This document shows, one piece after another, positions 1 through 11,887 of a stretch of DNA of 64,000 bases (its first letter is position 1; each line of letters starts with the position of its first letter). Location of the stretch: the NCBI GenBank assembly GCA_028023455.1, contig JAQFVV010012396.1:4127656-4191655 (forward strand), in the 5' to 3' direction. Source of the stretch: Epiperipatus broadwayi (lineage: Eukaryota > Onychophora > Udeonychophora > Euonychophora > Peripatidae). Both the position numbers and the translations under genes were made by a program. Below the pieces are notes generated by a model that saw only the letters and a program-made list of their open reading frames with translations, was not told the origin of the DNA and did not search any database.

Positions 1-1440
1 TTTTTTAGTCTAAAAAGATTCACACACAAATAGAAATCTTACCATTTTTTGATCAAAATTTCTTTTCAAAAACATTATTTATATTTTTGTCAACTTTATT
101 ACTACTGTCAATTTGTTCATATATAATAAACAATCTTAATATAAATAAATTCATAATAAAGTCATGACTTAATATATATATAACATTAACACTCTACACA
201 CATATACAAAAAAGACGGGAAGAAAGGCGGGGAAGTGAGAAAAAATGAATTACTTATTTGAGGACTGGAATTTCTATAAATTAAAACTTTTTTTTTATTT
301 TGCAATAAGAATAAATAAATAATAAATTGCAAACTACAAGAATATATAAAACATTTTGCATATTTTGATGGTTTTTTCCTCTATTAACAAGTTAAAAGAA
401 ATGCAGGTTATTATTGTATGGTTAATTTAAAAATTTGTTAATAGATAGAAATGGTCATCCTGTGCATTATATTTTTTGTTAAAAAAATGAAGTAATTTAA
501 GGCCAATATCAGCTGAGAGAATGTAAAAATTTGTTATATCTCAGATTTGTTTTTTTTTTGTTTTGAATCTTTTGTAAAGATGAAAAAAGGTATATTCATT
601 GTATTAAAATTAGAAACTATATGTAAAATGGAATTCCTTGAGAAATTAAAAGAGTTTGATTGAAAAAGAAAAGAAGTGAAAGACAAAAGGTGCAAAAAAC
701 TATATCAATTGTGTTGTGATCAATTATCCGAGAAATTGAAGATAATGAATGGTATTATGAAAGAGGGATGCTCAATTTGTCTTGCTATAGGGGTGCTATA
801 AAAGATTTTCAGCAGGTGATAGGGGAGTCTCTTCTGAGTTTATTGTTTTTCTTGCTATATTTTGCTTGCTGGGTGGTTAAGGTTTACTGATTTAAGAGAA
901 ATATTTTAGTTGTAAAGTGGTGGAGAATTTTATGAAAAAGACAGAGCTAAGCCTAGCTTCAAATTATAATCTGTCCAGAATTGCATGAGTGACTCTTGGT
1001 TGGCAGCTGTCATTGTTATAAATATTTCTAGAGAAAGCTGAGAAATATAAAAATTGCCTAAATTTTATCATTAAAATGCTAATGAAGTAAACTTCCAATG
1101 TTAGTGCACCAGTCAGACTCTTGCACTGCTGTCATATAGCCATACATGCTAACTAATGATGTCTATGTTTTGCTGTGAAGAAGGGAATCCCTCACCTATA
1201 TAGTGCACTTAAAAGTTACTAACTCCAGAGATGGTTAATGCAAAGAAACGAGAAGGAAGCCGGATGATATAATTTTTTATTTTTTTTATTTATTGTCATT
1301 CTGTCTTGTTGCTATAAATTTTTTTGTATTATAATTTTTTTTATTTTTTTTTTGTTTCCCTATAAATTATTACTTGATTTTCCTAATTTAAAACAGTTCT
1401 ACCAAATTAATTTCTGTAATGCTTGTGTGTATGCTGAGGC
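1..1440. other. AT-rich intergenic DNA, nothing recognised
   Basis: This stretch is AT-rich single-copy-looking DNA with T-runs (around 1270-1350) and no reading frame, RNA gene or internal repeat that I can support. It ends at a short (AT)n tract that borders the first F1 repeat array. Confidence 0.5.
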
Positions 1441-2929
1441 ATATATATATATATATGAAAAACAAAAACAAGTTCTATATACGTAAACTGCCATCGCTTG
1501 TATTTATGATCAATAGATGGAGCTTTATCAAGACCTCCAAAACAAGCATATTTTTATTTACATAAATGTTAGAGTCAGAAATCACTGTCTTTTTCATTGG
1601 CTCCACCCTCAGATCAGCTAATTTCAAGCTGATTTGCTATCATCAGTGAAAGAAGGTCTTGATAAAGCTCCATTTATTGATCATAAATACAAGTGATGGC
1701 AAGTTTACATATACAAAACTTGGTTTTTGTTTTTCATAAATGTACCTTTAAGTTTTCTTGCAATGATACACATTGCAGAAGCTTTGACTATGTGGAGAAA
1801 CTGAACTGATATCAGACCCATATAGCTATCTGGCTTGATAAGCTGAGTCTGAAGACATTTATGTGTCTAAAAAATTCATGCTTGCAAACTGATAGAAACT
1901 TTTTGCATAAACGCTTGGAGTTAGTGTTTAGGTCTAGTTTCTAACTCCTATCCTTCACTGATGATAGCAAATCAGCTTGAAATCAGCTGATCTGAGAGTG
2001 GAGTCAATGAAAGAGACAGTGATTTCTGACTCTGATGTTTATGTAAAGAAAAATACACTTGTGTTGGAGGTCTTGGTAAAGCTCCATCTGTTGATCATAA
2101 ATACAAGCGATGGTAAGTTTATGTATATAAAACTTGTTTTTGTTTTTCATAAATGTATCTTTGTTTTCTTGCAATGATATATATTGCAGAAGCTTTGACT
2201 AGGTGAAGAAACTGAACTGATATCAGACCCATATAGCTATCTGGCTTGATAAGCTGAGTTTGAAGACATTTACATGTCTAAAAAATTCATGCTTGCAAAC
2301 TGATAGAAACTTTTTGCATAAACGCTTGGAGTTAGTGTTTAGGTCTAGTTTCTAACTCCTATCCTTAAATGATGGTAGCAAATCAGCTGATCTGAGGGTG
2401 GAGCCAATGAAAGAGACAGTGATTTCTGAAGAGACAGTGATTTCTGACTCTGATGTTTATGTAAACAAAAATACGCTTGTTTTGGAGGTCTTCGTAAAGC
2501 TCCATCTATTGATCATACCAAGCGATGGCAAGTTTACATATATAAAACTTTGTTTTTGTTTTTCATAAATGTACCCCCAAGTTTTCTTGCAATGATATAT
2601 ATTGCAGAAGCTTTGACTATGTGGAGAAACTGAAATGATATCAGACCCATATCTGGCTTGATAAGTTGAGTTTGAAGACATTTACATGTCTAAAAATTCA
2701 TGCTTGCAAACTGATAGAAACTTTTTGCATAAATGCTTTGAGTTAGTGTTTAGGTCTAGTTTCTAACTCTTATCCTTCACTGATGATAGCAAATCAGCTT
2801 GAAATCAGCTAATCTGAGGGTGGAGCCAATGAATGAGACAGTGATTTCTGACTGTGATGTTTATGTAAACAAAAATATGCTTGTTTCGGAGGTCTTAGTA
2901 AAGCTCCATTTATTGATCATATATATATG
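1441..2929. repeat. F1 tandem array 1 (old copy, ~415-bp units with inversion)
   Basis: A 16-bp (AT)n tract at 1441-1456 is followed by a partial unit in one orientation (1457 to about 1653) and then about three units in the opposite orientation to 2920, where the array runs into a second (AT)n. The anchor gatcata recurs near 1678, 2093 and 2512 and again at the end near 2915, giving periods of about 415, 419 and 408. Conserved blocks shared with the 15-21 kb array include the gaaaaacaaaaacaag block, the gatcaa-agatgg block, the agatcagctgatttcaagct block and the gcttgcaaactgatagaaa block. Units differ much more from each other than in array 2, and nearly all CpGs seen in array 2 are TpG or CpA here, so this is an older copy. 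The inversion makes arms at about 1503-1538 and 1652-1687 around a dyad near 1595. Short open frames inside are not conserved and I do not call them genes. Confidence 0.9.
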
Positions 2930-3084
2930 TTTGTTGTAGCTGTTTGCTTTTAACACACTGTTCTACTTGAGAAAAGAGAAACTTACTTTGCATGAAATTA
3001 TTATAGAAGTACATGACTTAACTCATCCTAATTCTTATGCACCCTATTCACACAATCTTGCAGCCCTTTCATCATTTCTCTTCT

Positions 3085-3720
3085 GGAACCATAACTTATG
3101 TAAATAGGAAGCAAACAAAAGCAACAATCTCAACCAGTACATCACAGATTTAGTGAAAATAGAGTATACTCAATCCTTTATCAACAGGAGAGTTAACAAT
3201 TTTTTCTATAAAATAAATCACAATCACAAGAAAGCAAACCATGCATCCTCATTCCATACATCCACTCAATAGCTAAACATCTTATCAACAAACTCTCCCA
3301 AAACTTGAAGTTACTTTCCATTCACTATCCAATGACAATAGACTCATCAACAATATCAAAGATAGAATCACACCTGAACTCATCCCTCAATTCATCTATA
3401 AAATAACATGCCCTCAGAACAATTGCCAAACATCATATTACAGAGAAATCAGGACCAACATTGCAACCAGAATTGTGCAGCATAAATACCTTTACATTAA
3501 GACTATAACTAAATTAGAAGACAATTCAATTTTTGCTAAACATGAAAAGGCCACAGGCCATATTTTCCAACCAACTACAGCAATTGTCATCTGTTCTGAA
3601 AGAAATGACACCAAGGAAGCATGCTATATAGCAAGCAATCCTACATCAATTAATAGATAAGATGCATGCTTTTTTCTCTCTCAAAAATGGTCCCTTTAAT
3701 AAATTTGCATATATTTGCAT
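3085..3720 (+). mobile_element. Penelope-like element, C-terminal fragment (RT tail plus GIY-YIG endonuclease)
   Basis: Penelope-like retroelements encode a reverse transcriptase fused to a C-terminal GIY-YIG endonuclease. One frame is free of stops for 127 codons (3277-3657, stop 3658-3660). It carries the RT-to-endonuclease linker (NNIKDRITPEL), then the endonuclease start FIYKITCPQNNC-QTSYYRE, where SYYRE stands in the place of the family's YIGET motif, then IATRIVQHK, the AKHEKATGHIF histidine region and the closing EACYIASNPTSINR block typical of these endonucleases. Upstream, about 3130-3270, the RT tail can be followed with stops and frame changes (NQYITDL, SFINRRVNNFF). The upstream RT is missing and the fragment starts about 150 bp after the F1 array. 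A second 3' end at 11.5 kb aligns with the last 40 codons and the start of the 3' UTR. It is a dead 5'-truncated copy. Family assignment is from remembered motifs, not a search. Confidence 0.75.
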
Positions 3721-5430
3721 ATTACATTTGTATAGTTTTTAACTCTTTAGTAGCTATGATTATGGAAGCATAAGGCCTTCCAAAAGTGCTCAGCTCATTA
3801 AATTACAGTTGTCCTGGGTTAGCAAGTTCGTTTCTTGGCTGAGGCTATGACACATGAGAAAAAAAATTATACTCTGCCCCAGTTCAAAAAGTCATAAGAA
3901 AAAAAAAAAAACTTATTATTTTCCAGAAGACCTTCTATAGAATTGACCAAAAAAGTGACTTGAGCTGCATTTAAATCATTTAGAGTAGATAGTAAACTAA
4001 TTAATCTTCTAAGTATTATTTACAAAAAAAGTATATAAGTGGCCATGATAATATAGGAAAAATTAAAATGAGTTTAAAATTTAAAAAGAAAAAATACTCA
4101 GATAAAAAATGAATGTCAGGAAACATCAATGAATAAACTAAAACAATGTCAAAAAAAAAGCATTAGTTCATAGAATGAACATCAGTAATTAAAATATGTA
4201 GATGACAGTAATCATTCAAAAAAATTTATACTGAAAATAATATTAGAAGAGATAAAAACTAAAAATTAAAGAAATAAAATTCATATATAATATGCCAAAA
4301 CAGCTTGCGAAAGAGAAAAAAAAAGAATTGAGGAGAACATTGACAATATGACAAGTTTTGTATATTTTGAAAGTAAACTTACTAGTGATTGAAACCACTA
4401 ATGTTAAAAACTAACTAAAGTAATGAAAATAGTAATGTAGCAAACTATGGAGTTCAAGGTCATGGTTGAAAATTCATCTTTGACATTTCTGGTGTTTAAA
4501 CCACTTACAAATTTAAAAGCAATAAATCATTCCATTATTAGTTTCATTTACCAGAGCAAAAAAACATGGCACAAGCAATGAAGCAGATTTGAAAAAGCAA
4601 AAACAACATCTACTTTCAGATCTTAGTAGATATATTAGAATGGGCAGATTTACTAATGTGTTACTTAGCTTATACATTGACAAAAGTCAATGAGATGATC
4701 TTGTCATTTGAAAGAACACACGGTAGAAAATTATTGCTAATGTGTGTCATTACAAAATGTTTCTAATAAAGAATTATTCAAAAGGTAATCAGAAAGACTG
4801 TTTAGCAATTAGATACCAACAAAATAAAAAAAGTACATAAAGAATCCAAGAGATGCCTTTCAAAAGTGATGTAAAACTAGTATGCATTTATTCAGGCTTT
4901 TTACCAAGCAAGAGACAAACAGGAGTATATGATACTACACACTTATAAGCCCTCAACATATGGTAATCAATAATGATAATGGTGGCATTCTTTTTTAAAT
5001 TTTATTTAAAATTTTATACAAACAAAAATTATATTTAGTTCAGTGAACACCAACTAATACTGCTCATGTTCCATGCGTTTTTTTAAAGATCAATTTTAAA
5101 TAGTGAAATTAAAAAATCACTTTCTAAGTTCTAATTAAATAATTGTGCGATCAGTTGCCAAGTATAGCAAGTAAGAGTTTGAGCATCAAAGCGACAGTCA
5201 GATTGAGTACAATAGTTTTATTCTATTAATCAATCTGAGATTGGTCAATTAAAAACAATCATCTGAAATTATTTATTTTTGTTCAAATGAAAATTTATTC
5301 ATAAACTTTTAACTCTTCAATCCTTTGTTCACATCACCAGGTCTAAACTAATAGGACTTAATATCATTCAGTAACTCATTAAATATCTATAAGTAATCCA
5401 ATTGCCGATATTGTTGCTATATACTAATCT
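3721..5430. other. AT-rich intergenic DNA, nothing recognised
   Basis: The stretch has many A-runs and short repeats of no clear family. No frame longer than a few dozen codons and no RNA-like fold is visible. Confidence 0.45.
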
Positions 5431-5435
5431 TTGTA

Positions 5436-5530
5436 ATTTAGTGCAGTGGTAGAATACCAAACTCCAGATCATAAGGTCTTTTCTGCCACTTCCAGGACGC
5501 GAATTTGAACTCCCGAGCCATAATGCCATA
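5436..5530 (+). repeat. tRNA-like SINE head
   Basis: A perfect match to the pol III A box consensus (TAGTGCAGTGG, starting near 5439) is followed about 60 bp later by a B-box-like aatttgaactccc (near 5502). The sequence between resembles a tRNA D-arm and anticodon arm (GGTAGAATACCAAACTCCAGATCATAAGGTC), but the 3' half does not pair into a full cloverleaf and the acceptor stem is not convincing. I read it as the tRNA-derived head of a decayed SINE or a tRNA pseudogene rather than a working tRNA. It could have promoted pol III transcription when intact. Confidence 0.45.
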
Positions 5531-7060
5531 AATTATTTTATTATTACACATTTAATTGTCGGCATGCTTTAATAGCTTGTTGCTTCATTATCTAATAAAA
5601 ACTAGCTTTAATAATTCTCTAAATAAACATGTAAAAAAGTTTATAAAAAATATATTACATTCTTCACCACAAACCTCATCATTGTCGGAAAGGACGATGC
5701 TCATTGGTAGGTAATTATTTTAAAATAATAAAAAAAAGCTCGTCCTTCTTGGAGAATTATCAAAAAGTAAAAAAAAAGTATACTTTTAACTTGATTGTTT
5801 TAATCCCATTCTTCATTCCAGATTTTTTAAACAAACGAAGTTCTGTAAGGTTATTTAAAAAATAAATTATTTAAAATACATAGAGAAATCCAGTACAATT
5901 AAATAAATGGATTTCAATGCTTGTAACATAAAAGAATAGAAAATGACAAAGGCAAAGATGTACACTCATATCCTATATCAAGAGAGATGTACGTATAAAT
6001 TGCAAGCATGCTTGTTTAGCAATAGCAGACAAATCTTATATCTTTGTCTGATTGTATGTGTGTTAACTTCTCTTCCTGAAGACATATCTATATATTTTGC
6101 CTCCCTCCTCAAGCCTATCCCTCAGACCCTGAACATTATGACCTTGCAATTCATGCTGAAGAGTTTGGTTTACCTATGTAATTATGTGGGGAGGGGATCA
6201 TGAACAGAACTTTAGTGTTATCTTTATATATTTCGAGTCATGCAAGTTTAGTTACCAATCTTCAAAATATGAAATTCTGGCCCTTTTCTTGGCTCCTATA
6301 AACCTTGAGTCCTTTTAGATTGTGCAGCGCAGGATGTTTCATCATTGAACTTTTCCCTTTTTTAAATACTATTTAATGTATTTCATCAATAATTTGATCA
6401 TATGAGTTATATCCAAATTTCAGAATAAAATTTTCTATATTTTTATTTAAAAAAAGAAAGTATTATGATAGATAATAATCCTTAATCATGGCTATTTGTC
6501 ATATACTTTATAAAATTAAATATATTTTAACAATCTGCACACATAGTTTTTTTTTTATTTTAAATAAAATATATTTATATAGAGCTACTATGAGCTTGAG
6601 TAATCAATGGATACCAGATAATATAGTGATATAATATCCACATAACAAGATCGGTTTCTGCTGCATGTGAAAGTCATATGATACTGTTTTTAAATAAGTG
6701 ACAAATAATTATTGATCCTCAAGTATAATGAAATAGAGCAATCCATCCTTCACACAAATATTTACCTACATATTGAGTTGTAAGAATTATAAGTAAAAAA
6801 CATATAAGAACATATTAAAAACAATTCAGTGGCTGGCTTCAAAGCCAATGTTTCTGAATTAAGTGTAAATAAACTAAAAAATAAATCATGGATAAACTAA
6901 TTGAATGAGAATAACTATTCTTTGTCAATTAACTTCTGCCTGTTCTTAGGAATAATTTGTAGAATAAATAAAAGCAAAGGATAAATTAATAAAAAAATAA
7001 ATTAGTATATAAAACAGAAAAGATTTTTAAGATTAAATTACCCATATAGACATAATAGAC
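5531..7060. other. Intergenic DNA with one coding-like stretch at 6080-6178
   Basis: Mostly AT-rich non-coding sequence. The one part that looks translated is an open stretch of 33 codons at 6080-6178 (+) ending in a stop at 6179, with unusually even codon use (segment QAYPSDPEHYDLAIHAEEFG). It follows a pyrimidine-rich tract. I do not recognise the protein and there is no supported start or splice donor, so it is not called as a gene. The rest holds T-runs and nothing else I can name. Confidence 0.35.
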
Positions 7061-7526
7061 CCATGTTGGACTATTTCTATCATCTAATATGAGTATTGAA
7101 TGTCTTTAGAACAATTTAACTTTACTTAAATATTCCAAATACATTAATCTGTTAGTAATAACACACAGGTTAGTATATGCATAATAATTCAAAAGGTATT
7201 AGTGTCTCTTCTCCAGGTGTTACTGGCCTGACAGTACAGCATGGGAATATCTTTGAGTATTGAATTTTAAGGGGCTAGAGCATTACCACAAAATTCAATA
7301 GTCAAAGAATCTAAGGGTCAATGTTCCATTCCCATGCTAGTATTGTCACTGGTCAGGCCAGCAACACCTGAAGAAGAAGGGAGAATAATATCTCTCAAAA
7401 CAGTGTGCATATACTAATCTGTGTGCTATTACTAACAGTCAAATATATTTGGAATATTTAAATAAAGTTAAAAAATTTTAAAAGACATTCAATACTCATT
7501 TTAGATTATGAAAATAGTCCAACATA
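7061..7526. mobile_element. Fold-back (MITE-like) element, ~200-bp arms
   Basis: The two halves are inverted copies. The left half begins tgttggactattt and carries gagtattgaatgtctttta, caggtgttactggcctgac and catgggaat; the right half has the reverse complements in reverse order and ends aaatagtccaaca at about 7526. Only some 70 bp in the middle is unpaired. No coding capacity is present. Terminal inverted repeats of this length without a gene suggest a non-autonomous fold-back DNA element; a target-site duplication is not obvious to me. Confidence 0.75.
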
Positions 7527-9100
7527 TAAATACAACTAAAGCACAATCATTTGTTTAGAAAAAATAATAAATGAATGTTACTTTGAACATGTTTTTAGTT
7601 TCCATTACTAAATATTGTTTTCAGTTACCCTGAGATATTGGCTTAATAATTATATGTTATTTGTTTGTTCTATTTTTGGAAGAACAATAAATGTTTTAGA
7701 AAATATTGATTATTGGCTTTTTCAAAAATGCCAAAATTTTCTAATAATTTGAAAGTCGGGAACTGCACTTCAGTACAAAAATAAATTCCAGATATTATAA
7801 AGCTATGGCAATAGTAAATGATCATTCATATAAAAATGTTGATTGTAAATGTACTTTCTTTTAAAAAATGTCTCCATGATGGTAGTGATGTTTGTATCGA
7901 CCATTGATAAAACATTGATGAATAATTTACTGATAGATTAAACATTCAGATAAGAGCTATAGAAAAACAAAGTTATTCTTATTGATGTTTGTAGAAATCA
8001 TCATCATTAATTCTATTTTTCAAACACAGCTTCTAATATATATTTCACCCTAATTAAGTTTTTCCAATTAGGCCAAGTCACTGAATTTCCAATAGCCACA
8101 TATAATCATTACTTAATGCATATAATGTATAATGTTAAGCATTTTTGCTTACATTTTATGCATTTACATTAAGTGAATAAAGAAATTAAAATTGTTGTAA
8201 TGTTGTTGTTGTTGAAGTCTTAAAACATCTCAACTGATGAACAAAAATCTTTTATAATGCTGTGCATAACAATTGTTAATTTTCAACCATGTAATCACCA
8301 CACTATTACTCAGTTCATTAAGTTATTTTTTTCATTTTTTTCATTTTTCTTTTTAAGTAAATAGCAATCATTCCATACAAATCATCTAACATCCTGTGCT
8401 CTCATCATGTGTTCTAATATCTAATTCCATCCTTCACATCAGGTTTTTTAATTCCAGCAATACATCGTTCTCTCTTATTTTCTTTCAAATGTTTTATTAC
8501 TGATCATATATCATATTCTTATATTCTATGTGCTTTTCTTCATAGCTTTTTCTCCTGCTCATAGCTTACATTCACATCATTTTTTGTAAGTGATCAAGTC
8601 TGGCCACTATATGTAAAACCACAAAAGAATGTGGAGATCATTTTTGAGACATATTGACAAAATACCAGAGAATAACCAAGGCCTCACTACTTTTTCAAGG
8701 TTTGTTCAACTATCTTTCCAACAGAAAAGTGGAGACATCAACAAAGAAAATTTTGGGTTAAGAGTATAGGTTAAAATTTTCTAATTTTAATATTATTACA
8801 AGATTTAAAGATTAAAATCTCTTCTTTTTTTCTATTTTTTAAAAAAGTCATATTCATATTATTAATGTTAGGTATAAACCACCTTTTTTATAAACACATT
8901 TAGCAGTAAGTGGATCAACCAGAATTAAGGATGTAATGCAATAATATACTATATATATATAAATTTGTCTAATCTTTGAAAATTATAACATAGTATGTTA
9001 TTGCATATATATATATATATATATATAATCAATTCAGCAAGTCGCAAATTGTGTAACTAGCTTTAAGCTTTTAATAAAGATATTCATTATAGGGAGGGTA
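7527..9100. other. AT-rich intergenic DNA with short (AT)n tracts
   Basis: No coding signal is visible. Small simple repeats occur: ttgttgttgttg near 8203, (TA)n near 8950 and a longer (AT)n at about 9003-9026. Confidence 0.45.
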
Positions 9101-9109
9101 CCAATAGTT

Positions 9110-9390
9110 CAACAAGCTTTAATTTATAAGTGCTGAAATGAAAATATTTAAAATCTCTATCGGTAAAAATCCCCATCCTCAGATCGATCGGTTTCAAGCT
9201 TTTGGTTCACCTCAGTGAGGGTCTAGGACTTTAGACACTAGATTTAAAATACCAACTCAAAAGCCAGCACTTATCTAATATGTTACTATTAATTTAAAAA
9301 TCTGAAACCGATTATTTTGAGAATGGGGATTTTTATGGATAGAAATTTTAAATATTCTCTCCCTCAGCATTTATAAATTACAGCTTGTTG
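9110..9390. mobile_element. Fold-back element, ~95-bp arms
   Basis: The left arm (9110-9205, beginning caacaagcttta, with taaaaatccccat and gatcggtttcaag) is repeated in inverse orientation at about 9300-9390 (ctgaaaccgatta, atggggattttta, cagcttgttg). The arms are clearly diverged, so it is old. The ~95-bp centre has no coding capacity. It is probably a MITE. Confidence 0.65.
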
Positions 9391-10077
9391 ACACTTCAAT
9401 TAATAAAAAATGCCATTTAGATTAAAAATTGCAGAAAAATAAAATAAGTAAAGATATTTAGCAATGAAAAAATAATGGGTAATCTTAAAAATGTACTGTA
9501 AAAATATTGATAATTCTGCACAAATTATACTTTTCCAAACAAAAATGTTATTAGCATCATCAATATTATCAATTATCTTTTAAAAGATATGTTCTATGTT
9601 CTAGCATACCATTTTTAAATATATCATTAACATAGTTTAGCATAGTGGTTTCAAGAGATAAAATCAATCTCCAATTCTATCTATTCCCAGGCTTGAATGT
9701 TATATGACTTTCTAAATGACAACCTGTTTGACTTTTTTTTTTTGCTATTTGTTTTAAAAACATTCATTTGTAAGCTATCCTTCACACATACTCTTTTGTA
9801 AAATCACCAACATTCTTTTATTTCTTCACCAACTTTCTCCTCAATTATTACAAATTATTTAAACATATCTTCACAATTATACTAACTTTAAAGAAAAATG
9901 TAACTCTTCTCTCATATTATAAATTCCATGAGAAATAATATTGTTTTCTTTTTAAAAAAAAAAAAAAAAAAATTCTACATTGCTAATCTTATTTTTTCAA
10001 TTGATCATTTTGAAATCTGTATATTGAATGCTTGCAATTTTTTTCTTTTATTATTTAAATGTTGGAACCTTTGTTTT
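9391..10077. other. AT-rich intergenic DNA, nothing recognised
   Basis: The sequence contains T- and A-homopolymers (a T run near 9731, an A run near 9952) and no supported feature. Confidence 0.4.
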
Positions 10078-10904
10078 ATAACTGAAACACAAAGGCTTAT
10101 TATATACCTGTGTTTATATATTTAATATATAGGGTATATGAGCACAGATTTTTACATGACCCGCCACTCTCCACACTATCTCATAACACTGATATACTTG
10201 AACACATATATGTTGAAAAGATAAATAATCACCAATATGCGTATTTCATGCTAAACCAGCAATCATCAATTGGTCCAGATTACCATCTCTACACATATAT
10301 GCTATAGGTGCTCAGTTATATATTAATATAGCCAAACCTCTTACTTTAATGGACAGTCTTTAATCTACTCCACACTCCAACTCTTCAACTGTCCATCCAA
10401 TTGAAAATCTGATGATGGAATGCTCAACAGCCACCCTGGGGCTGAAATTCTTGTCACACCCATGTTGACCTAAGCCTGTGTGTTTCAGTTCCCTATATAT
10501 TACATATATAAACACAGGTATAAAATAAGCTTGTGTGTTTCAGTTTCAAGTGTATCAGTGTTATGAGATAGTGTGGAATAGTGTGGAGAGTGGTGAGTCA
10601 TGTGAAAGTCTGTGCTCATATACCTTATATATTACTATATAAACACAGGTATATAATAAGCCTGTGTGTTTCAGTTATTACATAGTAGAGATGTCTGCCT
10701 ATCTCTTGTGTATGTATTAAATGGATTATTTCCTGTATATGAGGGGTCAGATTGATCTTACATCAACATGGATGTGACAAGAATCTCAGCCTCAGGGTGG
10801 CTGTTGAGCATTCCATCATCAGATTTTCAACTGGATGGACAGTTGAAGAGTTGGAGTGTGGAGTAGATTGAAGCCTGTCCATTAAAGTATGAGGTTTGGC
10901 TATC

Positions 10905-10938
<34 letters not shown>

Positions 10939-10945
10939 ACTTATG

Positions 10946-10984
<39 letters not shown>

Positions 10985-11170
10985 CACTTATAGCATATAT
11001 GTGTAGAGATGGTAATCTGGACCAACTGATGATTGCTAGTTTAGCATGAAATACATATATTGGTGATTATTTATCTTTTCAACATATATGTGTTCAAGTG
11101 TATCAGTGTTATGAGATAGTGTGGAGAGTGGTGGGTCATGTGAAAGTCTGTGTTCATATACCCTATATAT
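10078..11170. repeat. Inverted pair of interspersed repeat family F2 with (TA)n
   Basis: Two copies of a ~400-bp repeat face each other. The minus-oriented copy lies at about 10126-10471 and the plus-oriented one at about 10762-11170. Shared landmarks are gtgacaagaat-tcagcc-cagggtgg, gagcattccatcatcagattttcaa, gaagagttggagtgtgga, the tggctatcttaatata junction, ggtccagattaccat and the cactctccacactatctcataacac block. Between them (10472-10761) are two shorter direct pieces of the same family, each ending in aataagc.tgtgtgtttcagtt. The plus copy is interrupted by (TA)n tracts (about 10908-10934 and 10950-10981), where the minus copy has only a few TA steps. Further copies lie at 24.76 and 45.93 kb. 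No coding capacity was found and the class is unknown. Confidence 0.8.
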
Positions 11171-11324
11171 AACCTTTGTTTTATATAAAGTTTCACTGCT
11201 AAACAAAATACTTGCAGGTTTTTAACAAAATTCTAGATTATGATTAAATATTAACTGCTTTTAAAAATTTAAGAGAAAATTTATTACAATTATATATTAA
11301 GAAATTGTTTTTCTCTTCAACAGT

Positions 11325-11887
11325 AAAAATTGTAATTATAAATATGTGACATTTTTCTTATAAGTTAGTGAAGCTATAATTATACTATAATGTGTAGTAT
11401 GTCTGCTTAGCACTTTCAAGATTTAATGTCCAAATCTCATACTCATAGCTTTACAAATGAAGACTGTTGTGATTTATTGTATACATATGCAAATGAGTTT
11501 GAATTTTTAATTAGTTAGTCCATTATTTGGGACCACCAAGCAGTTACAGGCCATGTATTCTAACCTAGTTCTGCCCAAGTAATTTTACAGAGAAGAGTGA
11601 TGCCAAAAATAAAGTCAAAGAAGCTTCTTACATAGCAAATGATATCAGTGCCATTAATAGAAGAGAGGCATGCTTTGCTCTCTCCAAACAATGGACTAAC
11701 TAATTAAAAATTCAAACACATTTGCATAAGTGTACAATAAATCACAACAGTCTTTATTTGTAAAACTATAAGTATGAGATTTGAACATTAAATCTCAAAA
11801 GCACTAAGCAGGCATATTAAACATTATAGTATAATTATAGCTTCACTAATGTATGCAAAAAAGTTGCATATTTATAATTACAATTAC
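11325..11887. mobile_element. Penelope-like 3' end embedded in a long inverted repeat
   Basis: Arms of about 200 bp (11325-11533 and 11683-11887) are inverted copies of each other at high identity; both contain the ttagtgaagctataattatactataatg block and the ttgtgatttattgta block. The unpaired centre and the start of the right arm encode the last part of a Penelope-like GIY-YIG endonuclease on the plus strand (see the separate entry). The right arm is therefore the element's 3' UTR, and the left arm is an inverted copy of that UTR upstream. Inverted terminal copies of this sort are known for Penelope-like elements. Confidence 0.7.
11536..11702 (+). pseudogene. Penelope-like GIY-YIG endonuclease, last ~50 codons
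   Basis: Reading plus strand, AVTGHVF is followed by a stop, then PSSAQVI; after a frame change the frame DAKNKVKEASYIAND-ISAINRREACFALSKQW runs to a stop at 11701. This lines up residue for residue with KATGHIF...EACYIASNPTSINR in the 3.5-kb copy, including the conserved INR block. It has one in-frame stop and one frameshift within 55 codons, so it is dead. The catalytic N-terminal part of the domain is missing. Confidence 0.7.

Noticed and set aside
5436-5530. Functional tRNA gene
   Set aside because: A and B boxes are present but the acceptor and T stems do not pair convincingly.
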